From assembly GCA_013348725.1 (NCBI GenBank), contig CP054689.1, positions 1,972,501 to 2,036,500 of the forward strand: a stretch of DNA of 64,000 nucleotides. Reading direction: 5' to 3'. Shown here in pieces: positions 43,420-51,661 of the stretch; positions within the stretch are counted from its first letter, which is position 1; each line of letters begins with the position of its first letter. This DNA is from Ectothiorhodospiraceae bacterium 2226 (GTDB taxonomy: Bacteria; Pseudomonadota; Gammaproteobacteria; GCA-013348725). The position numbers and the translations under genes were made by a program. The notes under the pieces are model-generated. The model was not told where the DNA came from and searched no databases. It saw only the letters and a list, made by a program, of their open reading frames with translations.

Positions 43420-43447
43420 GCGGCCCGCGATCGCCCCTCTGTCCGCC

Positions 43448-44146
43448 ATGCCCACAGCCCTCGTCACCGGCAGTAACCGCGCCATCGGCCTGGAATGGAC
43501 TCGCCAGTTGGCGCAGGAGGGCTGGCGGGTCCATGCGACTTGCCGGCGTCCGGCGGAAGCCCATGACCTGCATGTCCTGCGCCAGGCGCATCCGGCGGTC
43601 AGCGTGCATCGCCTCGACGTCACGCGTGCCGAGGACGTGCAGGCGGTGGTGGCGGAGCTGGCGGACGAGCCGCTGGACCTGCTGGTCAACAATGCGGGCA
43701 TCTACTTGGAGAAGTACGCCCCGGCCGCGCTCGGCGGGCTGCGCTACGACGATTGGCTGCACACCCTGGCGGTGAACGCGTTGGGGCCGGTGCGGGTGAC
43801 TGAGGCGCTGCTCGAGCCGTTGGCGCGGGCGACGGAGGCGGTGGTCGCGGTGCTCACCAGTCACATGGGCAGCATTGCGGAGATCCCCGGCGCGGATAGT
43901 CCCTACTACCGTTCCAGCAAGAGCGCGCTCAACGCCGCCATGAAGGGGCTCTCATTCGCCCTGCGCGAGCGCGGCATCAAGTTGCTGTTGGTGCATCCGG
44001 GGTGGGTGCGCTCGCGCATGGGCGGTTGGGACGCGCCGCGTACCCCGGCCGAGGCCGTGGCCGACATGCGCCGATTGCTGCAGCGCCTGTCGTGGGCGGA
44101 CAGCGGCGTGTTCTTGCGCTATGACGGCAGCCGTATCCCATGGTGA
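43448..44146 (+). CDS. SDR-family oxidoreductase
   Basis: The 232-residue protein has TGSNRAIGLEW as cofactor loop, NNAGIYLE, an SHMGSIAEIPGAD segment holding the active-site serine, and YRSSKSAL as the YxxxK site. It resembles C-factor-like short SDRs. I chose the ATG at 43448, because the longer frame overlaps the DUF2267 gene. The substrate is unknown. It is 28 nt after DUF2267 and 15 nt before a phosphoribosyltransferase gene, forming a likely three-gene unit. Confidence 0.85.
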   Translation: MPTALVTGSNRAIGLEWTRQLAQEGWRVHATCRRPAEAHDLHVLRQAHPAVSVHRLDVTRAEDVQAVVAELADEPLDLLVNNAGIYLEKYAPAALGGLRYDDWLHTLAVNALGPVRVTEALLEPLARATEAVVAVLTSHMGSIAEIPGADSPYYRSSKSALNAAMKGLSFALRERGIKLLLVHPGWVRSRMGGWDAPRTPAEAVADMRRLLQRLSWADSGVFLRYDGSRIPW

Positions 44147-44161
44147 GGGAGGCGCCGGGTG

Positions 44162-44806
44162 ATGAACGCCCTGTTCGCTGACCGCGCCGCCGCGGGGGTT
44201 CAGCTCGCGCGCGCGCTCGCCCATCTTCAGGGGCGGCCGGGACTGCTGCTGTTGGCGCTGCCACGCGGCGGGGTGCCGGTGGCCTACCCTGTCGCGCAGG
44301 GCCTCCACGCGCCGCTCGACGTGCTGTTGGTGCGCAAGCTGGGCATGCCGGGACAGGAGGAGTTAGCGGTCGGCGCCATCGCCAGCGGCGGGGCGCGCGT
44401 GCTCAACCCCGAGGTCGCGAGTTGGGTGGACCCCGCCGCGCTCGCGCGTATCGAGGCGCGCGAACGGGCCGAGCTGCTGCGCCGGGAGCGGGCATTTCGC
44501 GGCGACCGTCCGCCGCTGGACGTGGCCGGCCGCACGGTGATCGTCATCGACGACGGCGCGGCCACGGGCGCCACCTTGCGCGCTGGGCTGGCGGCGCTGC
44601 GCGGGCAAGGCCCCGCACACTTGGTGGCAGCCATCCCGGTGGCGCCTCCCGAGACCGCGGAGGTGCTGGCGAAGGAGGCGGACGAGTTGATTTGCCTGCA
44701 CACGCCGCGCCATTTCTACGGCGTCGGGCAGTGGTATGGCGACTTCGGCCAGACCAGCGACGATGAGGTGCGCGAGCTGCTCGAACGCGCCCGCGACGGT
44801 GCGTGA
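44162..44806 (+). CDS. Phosphoribosyltransferase-fold protein
   Basis: The 214-residue protein has the PRPP-binding loop VIVIDDGAATGATL and an N-terminal LLALPRGGVPVAYPVA segment typical of the standalone phosphoribosyltransferase-like family often found in stress gene clusters. The substrate base is not evident. The ATG at 44162 follows GAGGGAGG; a GTG one codon earlier is possible. It lies with the DUF2267 and SDR genes. Confidence 0.85.
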   Translation: MNALFADRAAAGVQLARALAHLQGRPGLLLLALPRGGVPVAYPVAQGLHAPLDVLLVRKLGMPGQEELAVGAIASGGARVLNPEVASWVDPAALARIEARERAELLRRERAFRGDRPPLDVAGRTVIVIDDGAATGATLRAGLAALRGQGPAHLVAAIPVAPPETAEVLAKEADELICLHTPRHFYGVGQWYGDFGQTSDDEVRELLERARDGA

Positions 44807-44850
44807 CGCCGCCGGAAATTATTTCGACTCATACGACCGACACCTGGCGC

Positions 44851-44864
44851 GCTGCCGCGGCAGC
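44851..44864. promoter_or_regulatory. Perfect 14-bp palindrome upstream of the MetOD1 gene
   Basis: GCTGCCGCGGCAGC lies 75 nt before the start codon of the MetOD1/GGDEF-EAL pair. It may be a dimeric operator; there is no loop, so a terminator is unlikely. Confidence 0.4.
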
Positions 44865-44939
44865 AGCCGTTGACCGGCGAACGCCGATCCGTTTAACTGG
44901 GCGGCGGCCGTGACCCACCGTCTTAGGAGCTAGTTGGCC

Positions 44940-45464
44940 ATGGATTCAGAAGAACTGGTACGCCAGGCAGACCTGCCGTTGAACCGCGACGCGTTTATGC
45001 GTCAGCTCATCCGCATCCTCTCGGGGGCGCTCGAGGACGTCGTTGGCCTGCAAGAAGCCCGGGGTTTCATCACCCTGGTGGGGCAGGAGATGGGCGAGCA
45101 GCTGGACGCCGACTATCGGCGCGCGCTGTCCCTGCCGCGGCTGGAGCGCGAACAGGTGGCGGCGGTGCTGGTCGACCTGAAGCGGCGTATCAAAGGCGAC
45201 TTCTACATCATCTCCCAAGACGACGAGAAGATCGTGCTCGGCAATCGCGCCTGCCCGTTCGCCGACGAAGTGCAGGACCGCGAGTCGCTGTGCATGATGA
45301 CCTCCAATGTCTTCGGCACTATCGCGGCCGAGAACCTCGGGTACGCCAAGGTCGTGCTGGACGAGACCATCGCCCGCCGGGATCCCGAGTGTCGCGTGGT
45401 GCTCTACCTCACACCCAGCGCCGAAGCGACTGCGGCGCCGGGTGACGAGTATTTCCAAAGCTGA
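44940..45464 (+). CDS. Methanogen output domain 1 (MetOD1) protein
   Basis: The 174-residue protein consists of an N-terminal helical part and a domain with the CPF...[13 protein letters not shown] pattern of the MetOD1 output family. Cysteines at about 117 and 128 lie in that motif. It has no sensor domain of its own. The ATG at 44940 follows TAGGAG. The stop is directly abutted by the ATG of the next gene (TGAATG), so it probably works with that cyclic di-GMP enzyme, as a sensor or partner protein. Confidence 0.82.
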   Translation: MDSEELVRQADLPLNRDAFMRQLIRILSGALEDVVGLQEARGFITLVGQEMGEQLDADYRRALSLPRLEREQVAAVLVDLKRRIKGDFYIISQDDEKIVLGNRACPFADEVQDRESLCMMTSNVFGTIAAENLGYAKVVLDETIARRDPECRVVLYLTPSAEATAAPGDEYFQS

Positions 45465-47552
45465 ATGGACGCCCTCGCGCAGATAGGGTTGGCGGACGCC
45501 GTGCCGGAGCCGCTGGTGCTGATCGATCTCGAAGGCAAGGTGCTCGACCTGAACGCCGCGGCGCGGCGGATCACGCGCCTGGAGCCGGGCGTGCGGCTGG
45601 AGGACGCCGTGGAGGATGAAGATTCCCACACGCGCGCCCTGGTGCGTCGCTGGGCTCGTGCCGCGGCGAGCATGCCGGCTACCGTCAAGTGGCGCGGGCA
45701 GGGCGCGCGCGGGCTGAATTGGACCGCGGTAAGGGTGCCCGGTGTGCTGGGGAAGCCCAGCGGGGTGTTGCTGCGCGGCGCCGGCCGCCTGGTGGGCGTG
45801 GGCCGGTTTCTGCAACTCGCGCGTGAGCTCGAGAAGCAGCGCGACGCCCTGCGCGCGCTGCACGCCAGCCGCGCGGCGCTGAGCCTCAGCCACGCCAAGC
45901 TGGCCGTGACGCTGGAGAGTATCGGCGACGCGGTGATCACCACCGACATCGAGGGCCGCGTGGACTTCGTCAACCCGGTCGCCGAGCAACTCACCGGGTG
46001 GAGTCCGGCCGAGGCGATCGGGCGTCCGCTGTCCGAGGTGTTCAGCATCATCAACGAGTTCACCCGCAAGCCGGCGCCCAATCCGGTCGCGGCCTGCCTT
46101 GCCGAGGGACGTACCGTGGGGCTGGCGAACAACACCGCCCTGATCGCGCGGGACGGGTCCGAGTACATCATCGAGGACTCCGCGGCGCCGATCCGCGCGC
46201 CCGACGGCACCCTGCTGGGGGCCGTGCTGGTGTTTCGCGATGCCACCGGCGCGCGCCTTGCGCGGCGCCAACTCGAGTACCTCGCGCATCACGATACGCT
46301 CACCGGCCTGCACAACCGTTACTACTTCGAGCAACAGGTGGAGCAGGCCCTGCATCTGGCACGGCGCGCGGCGCGACGCTACGCCATGTTGTATATCGAC
46401 CTCGACCGCTTCAAGGCCATCAACGACACCGCGGGGCACTCGGTCGGCGACGAGGTGCTGTCGGAGATCGGTCAGCTGTTCGCGCGCCGGGCGCGCCGCG
46501 GCGACGTGCTGGCGCGGCTGGGCGGAGACGAGTTCGGGCTGTTGTTGGCCGACGTGGATGCCGGTGCGGCGCTGGCCGCCGCCAAGTTGTTGCTGCAAGC
46601 CTTGGCCGAACACAGCTTCAGCTATCGTGAGCGGCGGTTTCGCATCGGCGCCAGCATCGGCGTCGCGCTGGTCGATCCCGCGTTCACCTCCACCGCCGAG
46701 GTACTGCGCCGGGTGGACATCGCCTGTTATGTGGCCAAGCACAGCGGCCGCAACCGCATCCACCTCTACGACCCCGCCGACGAGGGCCAGATGGACGGCT
46801 TGGGCGAGTTACACCGGGTGAGCGAAATCAAGGACGCGCTGGCCCACCAGCGCCTGGAGTTACATTTCCAGCCGATCGTGCCGCTGCACCCGAACGAGCA
46901 GGCGCGCGCCTTCGAGGTGTTGGTGCGCTTGCGGTCGCGCGACGGCCATCTAATGCTGCCGGGTCGGTTCCTTCCCACCGCGGAGCGCTACGGGCTGATG
47001 CCGAGTGTGGACCGCTACGTCGTCGAGAATACCTTCCGCTTGTTGGACGACCTGCACCGCACCGGTGAGGAGGCTCGCTTCAGTGTGAACCTGTCCGCCA
47101 CCTCGCTGGGGGACCCGGAGTTGCTCGAACTCATCAAGCGGCGCTTGCGGGAGTCGGACGTCGCGCCCGGCTCTCTGATCTTCGAGATCACGGAGACCGC
47201 GGCGGTGACGCACATGGACAAGGCCGGCGTGTTCATCCAGGACCTGCAGGCCCTGGGTTGCGGCTTCGCCCTGGACGATTTTGGGACCGGATTCTCGTCG
47301 TTCGCCTATCTCAAGTACTTACCGGTGGATCACGTCAAGATCGACGGCGTGTTCGTGCGTGACGTGGTGACCAATACCGTCGACCGACAGATGGTGCGCT
47401 CCATCAATCAGATCGCCCACGCCCTCAACAAACGCACGGTGGCCGAGTTCGTGGAGAGCGAGGACGTCCTCGACTGCCTGCGCGAGGTGGGCGTGGACTA
47501 CGTACAGGGCTACCACACCGGTCGCCCCGCCCCCTGGGCGCACTACGCCTGA
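45465..47552 (+). CDS. PAS-GGDEF-EAL cyclic di-GMP protein
   Basis: The 695-residue soluble protein has a degenerate PAS at the N-terminus, a second PAS (about 140-265; SIGDAVITTDIEGRV), a GGDEF domain with the intact site RLGGDEFGLLL, and an EAL domain. In the last, the signature reads FEVLVR rather than EALLR, but FEITETA, DDFGTGFSS and VKIDGVF are present. It may both make and break cyclic di-GMP, with the PAS controlling the balance. It is translationally coupled to the MetOD1 gene. Confidence 0.9.
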   Translation: MDALAQIGLADAVPEPLVLIDLEGKVLDLNAAARRITRLEPGVRLEDAVEDEDSHTRALVRRWARAAASMPATVKWRGQGARGLNWTAVRVPGVLGKPSGVLLRGAGRLVGVGRFLQLARELEKQRDALRALHASRAALSLSHAKLAVTLESIGDAVITTDIEGRVDFVNPVAEQLTGWSPAEAIGRPLSEVFSIINEFTRKPAPNPVAACLAEGRTVGLANNTALIARDGSEYIIEDSAAPIRAPDGTLLGAVLVFRDATGARLARRQLEYLAHHDTLTGLHNRYYFEQQVEQALHLARRAARRYAMLYIDLDRFKAINDTAGHSVGDEVLSEIGQLFARRARRGDVLARLGGDEFGLLLADVDAGAALAAAKLLLQALAEHSFSYRERRFRIGASIGVALVDPAFTSTAEVLRRVDIACYVAKHSGRNRIHLYDPADEGQMDGLGELHRVSEIKDALAHQRLELHFQPIVPLHPNEQARAFEVLVRLRSRDGHLMLPGRFLPTAERYGLMPSVDRYVVENTFRLLDDLHRTGEEARFSVNLSATSLGDPELLELIKRRLRESDVAPGSLIFEITETAAVTHMDKAGVFIQDLQALGCGFALDDFGTGFSSFAYLKYLPVDHVKIDGVFVRDVVTNTVDRQMVRSINQIAHALNKRTVAEFVESEDVLDCLREVGVDYVQGYHTGRPAPWAHYA

Positions 47553-47562
47553 GCCGCGCGCG

Positions 47563-48444
47563 CTAGTCGGCGGCCGGCGCATGCGCGTCCCGCGCGAGAC
47601 AGACGAATAACTGGTCGGCGCCCGCCGGCGTGCCGCGGTCGAGATAGAGCGCGTGTAGTCGAAAACCGCGCGCGGGATGCAGGGTGGGGCCTGTCGTCAG
47701 CGTCCCGAAACGCTCGCCGCCAATCAGCACCTGCGCCTGGGTGAGGTAGAGGCGGTCCACACTGTCCCCCGCCAGCAGGGTGTGCAGCACCCGCGCACCG
47801 GCGATGGAGTAGATGCGCCGAAATCCGGCCTCGCCCAGGGCCCGCCGCAGAGCGGCCCCCTCCACGTTCTTGCGGCCGGCGCGCAGTACGCGGATACCTG
47901 CGGCCTGTAGAGCGCCGGCGCGGCGGGCGTCGGCGGCCCGGGCGGTGACCACCACGAGCGGGCCCGGATAGTGCGCCCGCAGCGCGTCGGCCGGGATGTC
48001 GAGTTCCCGGCTGATCACCGCCACGGCGGGGTGCCGGGGCAGGCCATGCGCCGCCCGCCAGGCGGCCAGGTCGACGTGCTGCGCCTCGTCCACCCCGAGC
48101 AGGCCGATGTGGCGCCCCGCCGCCACCGCGCGCAGGTGACGCGCCGTGGTCAGTACCACGTCGGCCTGCGCGGCCAGTTCCTGGTACAGGCGCCAGTCGC
48201 GCGCATTGGCCAGCGTGGGCGGGACCTCGCGGCGCCCGCTGTGCGGGTCGCGATGGTAGATGCGCCCGTCCGCGCTGAGGATGAAATTGGTGTATACAAA
48301 GGGGCGGGTCGCGCTGCCCAGGCGGTGCAAGGCGTGATCGAGATACAGGCCGCGCAAGGGGCGCGTCACGCTCGGCAAGGGGTAGAGGCGCAGTACGTCG
48401 TCCACGGGGGCGAAGCTCTCCTCGGCCTGAAGTTGCTTGTGCAA
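47563..48444 (-). CDS. RibD C-terminal-domain (DHFR-fold) reductase-like protein
   Basis: The 293-residue protein carries the reductase half of RibD without the deaminase half: PFVYTNFILSADGRI near residue 48, DVVLTTARHLRA, and a LAGDSVDRLYLTQAQVLIGG block. It is probably an NADPH-dependent reductase but not the main riboflavin enzyme. It converges with the GGDEF-EAL gene (10-nt gap) and diverges from the second hybrid kinase. Confidence 0.8.
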   Translation of the reverse strand: MHKQLQAEESFAPVDDVLRLYPLPSVTRPLRGLYLDHALHRLGSATRPFVYTNFILSADGRIYHRDPHSGRREVPPTLANARDWRLYQELAAQADVVLTTARHLRAVAAGRHIGLLGVDEAQHVDLAAWRAAHGLPRHPAVAVISRELDIPADALRAHYPGPLVVVTARAADARRAGALQAAGIRVLRAGRKNVEGAALRRALGEAGFRRIYSIAGARVLHTLLAGDSVDRLYLTQAQVLIGGERFGTLTTGPTLHPARGFRLHALYLDRGTPAGADQLFVCLARDAHAPAAD

Positions 48445-48498
48445 GCGTAGTGGAACGCATACTCCCGGCGGGTGGTGCGTGATGGAGCGGTCAGAATA

Positions 48499-50853
48499 AT
48501 GACATTAGCGCGTGACGACGGCTTTATGCTGGCGGGGGACTGGCTGCCGGAGCCGGTATTGCTCATCGACGGACAGGGCATCCTGATCGACGCCAACGGC
48601 GCGGCGCGGGCGTACTTCGGCGAGGCCCGGTTGCGCTCGGGGGGGCGCTTGCATGCCCTGCTGGCCGACGCCGAGCGTTTGGAGCCGCAGTTGGAGCGGT
48701 GGCGGCGGACGCGGACGCCGATGCCCGTCACGCTGCCCTGGCTTAGCGCCGAGCGCCAGGTCTGGGCCTGGCAGGCCCGCCTGGTGCAGGCCGGCGGCGA
48801 ATCGCGCGACGTGCGTATTCTTTTGCGCGCCTCGCCGGCCAGTGCGCCGAGCCGATTCTTCGCCCTCAACCGGGAGCTGAACGTCGAGCGGCGCGCGCGC
48901 CGCGAGTTACAGGTGCGCCGCGCGGAGCTGGCCGAGCGGGAGGCGCGCGTGCGCGCCACGTTGGGTGCGGCGGGGGTGGGTACCTGGGAGTGGGACATCG
49001 ACGCCGGCCGCGTGACGTGGTCGCCGGAACTCGAGGAGGCGCATGGGCTCGCGCCCGGCAGCTTCGGCGGCACGGTGTCGGATGCGCTGGCCGACATCCA
49101 TCCCGAGGATGCGCCGCGGGTCACGGCGGCGATCGAGCGCGCGCGGCGGGGCCTGAGCGACTACGAGGTGGAGTACCGCATCGTGCGGCCCGACGGGCAG
49201 GTGCGGTGGGTGGAGGCCAAGGCGCATGTGACCCGCGACCCCGAGGGCAACGCCCTCCGTTTGAGCGGGGTATGCATGGACGTCACGGCGCGCAAGGAGG
49301 CCGACCTCGCGCGGCGCGAGAGCGAACGCCGTTTCCGGGTGATGGCCGATGCCGCGCCGGTGATGATCTGGTTGGCGGGCACGGACCGTCTGCGCAGTTA
49401 CTTCAATCGGGGGTGGCTCGAGTTCACCGGCCGCCCGCCGATAAGCGAGGCGCAGGGCGGTTGGACGCAGGGGGTCCATCCCGAGGATCGCGCGCGCTGC
49501 GACGCCGAGTACCGCCGCGCCTTCGAGGCGCGGACACCGTTCAAGGTCGAGTATCGGCTGTGCCGCCACGACGGCGTGTACCGTTGGGTGCTGGACCACG
49601 GCATTCCGCGCTTCGACACCAACGGCTCCTTCGCCGGCTACATCGGCAGCGCAATCGACATCACGCCCCGGCGCGAGATGGAACACGCCCTGCGCGAGCA
49701 GGCCGACCGGCTGGCCGAACTCGATCGGCGCAAGGATGAGTTTCTCGCCATGCTGGCGCATGAACTGCGCAATCCCCTAGCGCCCATTGCGGCGGCGGCC
49801 CAGTTGCTGTCGGCCAAGGCGCGCGATTCCGCGTCCGTGGAGTGGGCCGCGCAGATGATCACACGCCAGACGGCGCACCTCGCGCACCTGGTGGACGACC
49901 TGCTGGACGTGGCGCGCATCACCCGCGGGCGGGTCACCCTGCAGCGTCAGGTGGTGGCCCTGGGGGAGGTGGTGGAGCGCGCGCTGGAAACCGCGCGGCC
50001 GCTGATCGAGGGCAACGCCCACCGGGTACACCTTACGCTGCCCGACGAGCCACTGTATGCCGACGCCGACCCGGTGCGGCTGGTGCAGGTGGTTGGCAAT
50101 CTGCTGAATAACGCCGCCAAGTACAGCGAGCCTGAGCGACGCATTTGGGTCACCCTGGCGCGGGAGGAGGGCGCGGCCGTGCTGCGCGTGCGGGATGAGG
50201 GTAGCGGCATCGAGCCCGACATGCTGCCGCGCGTGTTCGATCTGTTCGCCCAGGCGCAGGACACCCTGGCCCGCTCGCGCGGCGGGATGGGGCTGGGTCT
50301 GACCCTGGCGCGTCGGCTGGTCGAGCTGCATGGGGGTAGCATGGACGCTCACAGCGAAGGCGCGGGCAAGGGAGCCGAGTTCGTCGTGCGCCTGCCGGTG
50401 CTGGTCGATACCGGCGCCGCTGCCGCGCGCGAGGCAGCGGGCGAGGACCGCAACGCAGTTCAGGTGCCGCGTCGGGTGCTGGTGGTGGACGACAACGACG
50501 ACATCCGCGAGGCCCTGGCAGCCTTGCTGCGCGAGGCGGGCCACACGGTCGACGCGGTGGACGGCGGACCCGCGGCGCTCGAAGCGGTGCGCCGCCGCAT
50601 GCCGGATATCGTCTTCCTCGACATCGGTCTGCCTGAGATGGACGGCTATGAGGTCGCCGCGCGGCTGCGCGCCGAGCATGGCGCGCGGCCGTATCTGGTG
50701 GCCTTCTCCGGCTATGGTCAGGCGCAGGACATTGCGCGTGCCAAGGCGGCCGGCTTCGACCATCACCTGCTCAAGCCGGGCACCTTCGAGCGCGTCGAGG
50801 CGCTGATCGCCCAGTGCCCGGTGGCGCCCGTGACCTCCACGTCCGAAACCTGA
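48499..50853 (+). CDS. PAS hybrid histidine kinase with receiver domain
   Basis: The 784-residue soluble kinase has a short N-terminal PAS-like part, then two PAS/PAC domains (about 150-265 and 275-395). The HisKA domain has RRKDEFLAMLAHELRNPLAP, and an HATPase domain (NLLNNAAKYSEPERR; GGMGLGLTLARRLVELHGG) and a receiver (RRVLVVDDNDDIRE; FLDIGLPEMDG) follow. Kinase and receiver parts closely match the larger protein at 29117-33346. The two may be paralogues that share a phosphotransfer partner. I prefer the ATG at 48499 to upstream GTG options. Confidence 0.88.
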   Translation: MTLARDDGFMLAGDWLPEPVLLIDGQGILIDANGAARAYFGEARLRSGGRLHALLADAERLEPQLERWRRTRTPMPVTLPWLSAERQVWAWQARLVQAGGESRDVRILLRASPASAPSRFFALNRELNVERRARRELQVRRAELAEREARVRATLGAAGVGTWEWDIDAGRVTWSPELEEAHGLAPGSFGGTVSDALADIHPEDAPRVTAAIERARRGLSDYEVEYRIVRPDGQVRWVEAKAHVTRDPEGNALRLSGVCMDVTARKEADLARRESERRFRVMADAAPVMIWLAGTDRLRSYFNRGWLEFTGRPPISEAQGGWTQGVHPEDRARCDAEYRRAFEARTPFKVEYRLCRHDGVYRWVLDHGIPRFDTNGSFAGYIGSAIDITPRREMEHALREQADRLAELDRRKDEFLAMLAHELRNPLAPIAAAAQLLSAKARDSASVEWAAQMITRQTAHLAHLVDDLLDVARITRGRVTLQRQVVALGEVVERALETARPLIEGNAHRVHLTLPDEPLYADADPVRLVQVVGNLLNNAAKYSEPERRIWVTLAREEGAAVLRVRDEGSGIEPDMLPRVFDLFAQAQDTLARSRGGMGLGLTLARRLVELHGGSMDAHSEGAGKGAEFVVRLPVLVDTGAAAAREAAGEDRNAVQVPRRVLVVDDNDDIREALAALLREAGHTVDAVDGGPAALEAVRRRMPDIVFLDIGLPEMDGYEVAARLRAEHGARPYLVAFSGYGQAQDIARAKAAGFDHHLLKPGTFERVEALIAQCPVAPVTSTSET

Positions 50854-50874
50854 GTTGCCGGTTTCGGCGCGCGT

Positions 50875-51597
50875 CTAGCTCCGCCGCGCTGCCGGTTCGA
50901 CCAACAGCTCCACGCGCAGCGGCAGGTGGTCGGAGGCCACCCGCGCCAAGCGGCTTTTGCAGACCTCCGCGCCCCGCACCAGCGCGGCCGGGCGTACCCA
51001 GATGCGGTCCAGGGAAAGCAGCGGCCAGCGGGCCGGGAAGGTGCGCATGTCGGTGCGGTGCCCGAAGCGTTTGTGCAGCCGGTGCAGGCGCGGGCTCCAC
51101 GGCCACCACTCGTTGAAGTCCCCCATGACCACCAGCGGCTCGGGACGGGGTTCGTGCACCAGGTCCTCGAGCTTGCTGATCTGCCGGTCGCGCTCACGCC
51201 AGGACAGCCCGAGGTGCAGGTTCAGCACCCGTAGCCGGTGGCCGCCGAGTTCGAGGTCCACGTCCAGGATCCCGCGCGGTTCGCGCCGTGCCACGCTCAC
51301 GTCGTGCCGCCGGATGTCGGCGACATCGGCGTTAGTGAGCAGCACGTTGCCGTAGTGGCCGTCGGTACGGAAGAAGGTCGGGCCGGGGATGGCGGCCATG
51401 CCGGTGGCCTCGGACAGGAAGTTGAGCTGGTGCTGGTCGGGTTCCCCGCTGAACACCGTCTCCACTTCCTGCAGGCCCACGATGGGCGCGCGCAACTCGC
51501 GAATGACCTGCGCGACGCGGGCCGGGTCGCGCCGGCCGTCGCGCCCGATGCAGCGATGGACGTTGTAGGTCGCCACGGCGACCTGGATGCGGGCCAT
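50875..51597 (-). CDS. Endonuclease/exonuclease/phosphatase (EEP) family hydrolase
   Basis: The 240-residue protein shows the EEP fold motifs: ATYNVHRC at the start, GLQEVE with a metal-binding Glu, NLHLGLS, VVMGDFNEW with the Asp and Asn, and SDHLPLRVEL near the end with the catalytic His. It lacks a signal peptide. It lies 64 nt after a phospholipase D-like gene, a common pairing, so a role on phospholipids or headgroups is possible, but nuclease activity is equally possible. Confidence 0.85.
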   Translation of the reverse strand: MARIQVAVATYNVHRCIGRDGRRDPARVAQVIRELRAPIVGLQEVETVFSGEPDQHQLNFLSEATGMAAIPGPTFFRTDGHYGNVLLTNADVADIRRHDVSVARREPRGILDVDLELGGHRLRVLNLHLGLSWRERDRQISKLEDLVHEPRPEPLVVMGDFNEWWPWSPRLHRLHKRFGHRTDMRTFPARWPLLSLDRIWVRPAALVRGAEVCKSRLARVASDHLPLRVELLVEPAARRS

Positions 51598-51661
51598 GGA
51601 GTTCTCCAGCCGGTTTGTTGGTGTTGTTCTTGAGTCGCGCGCGTGGCGCGCGGCGCGGCGC

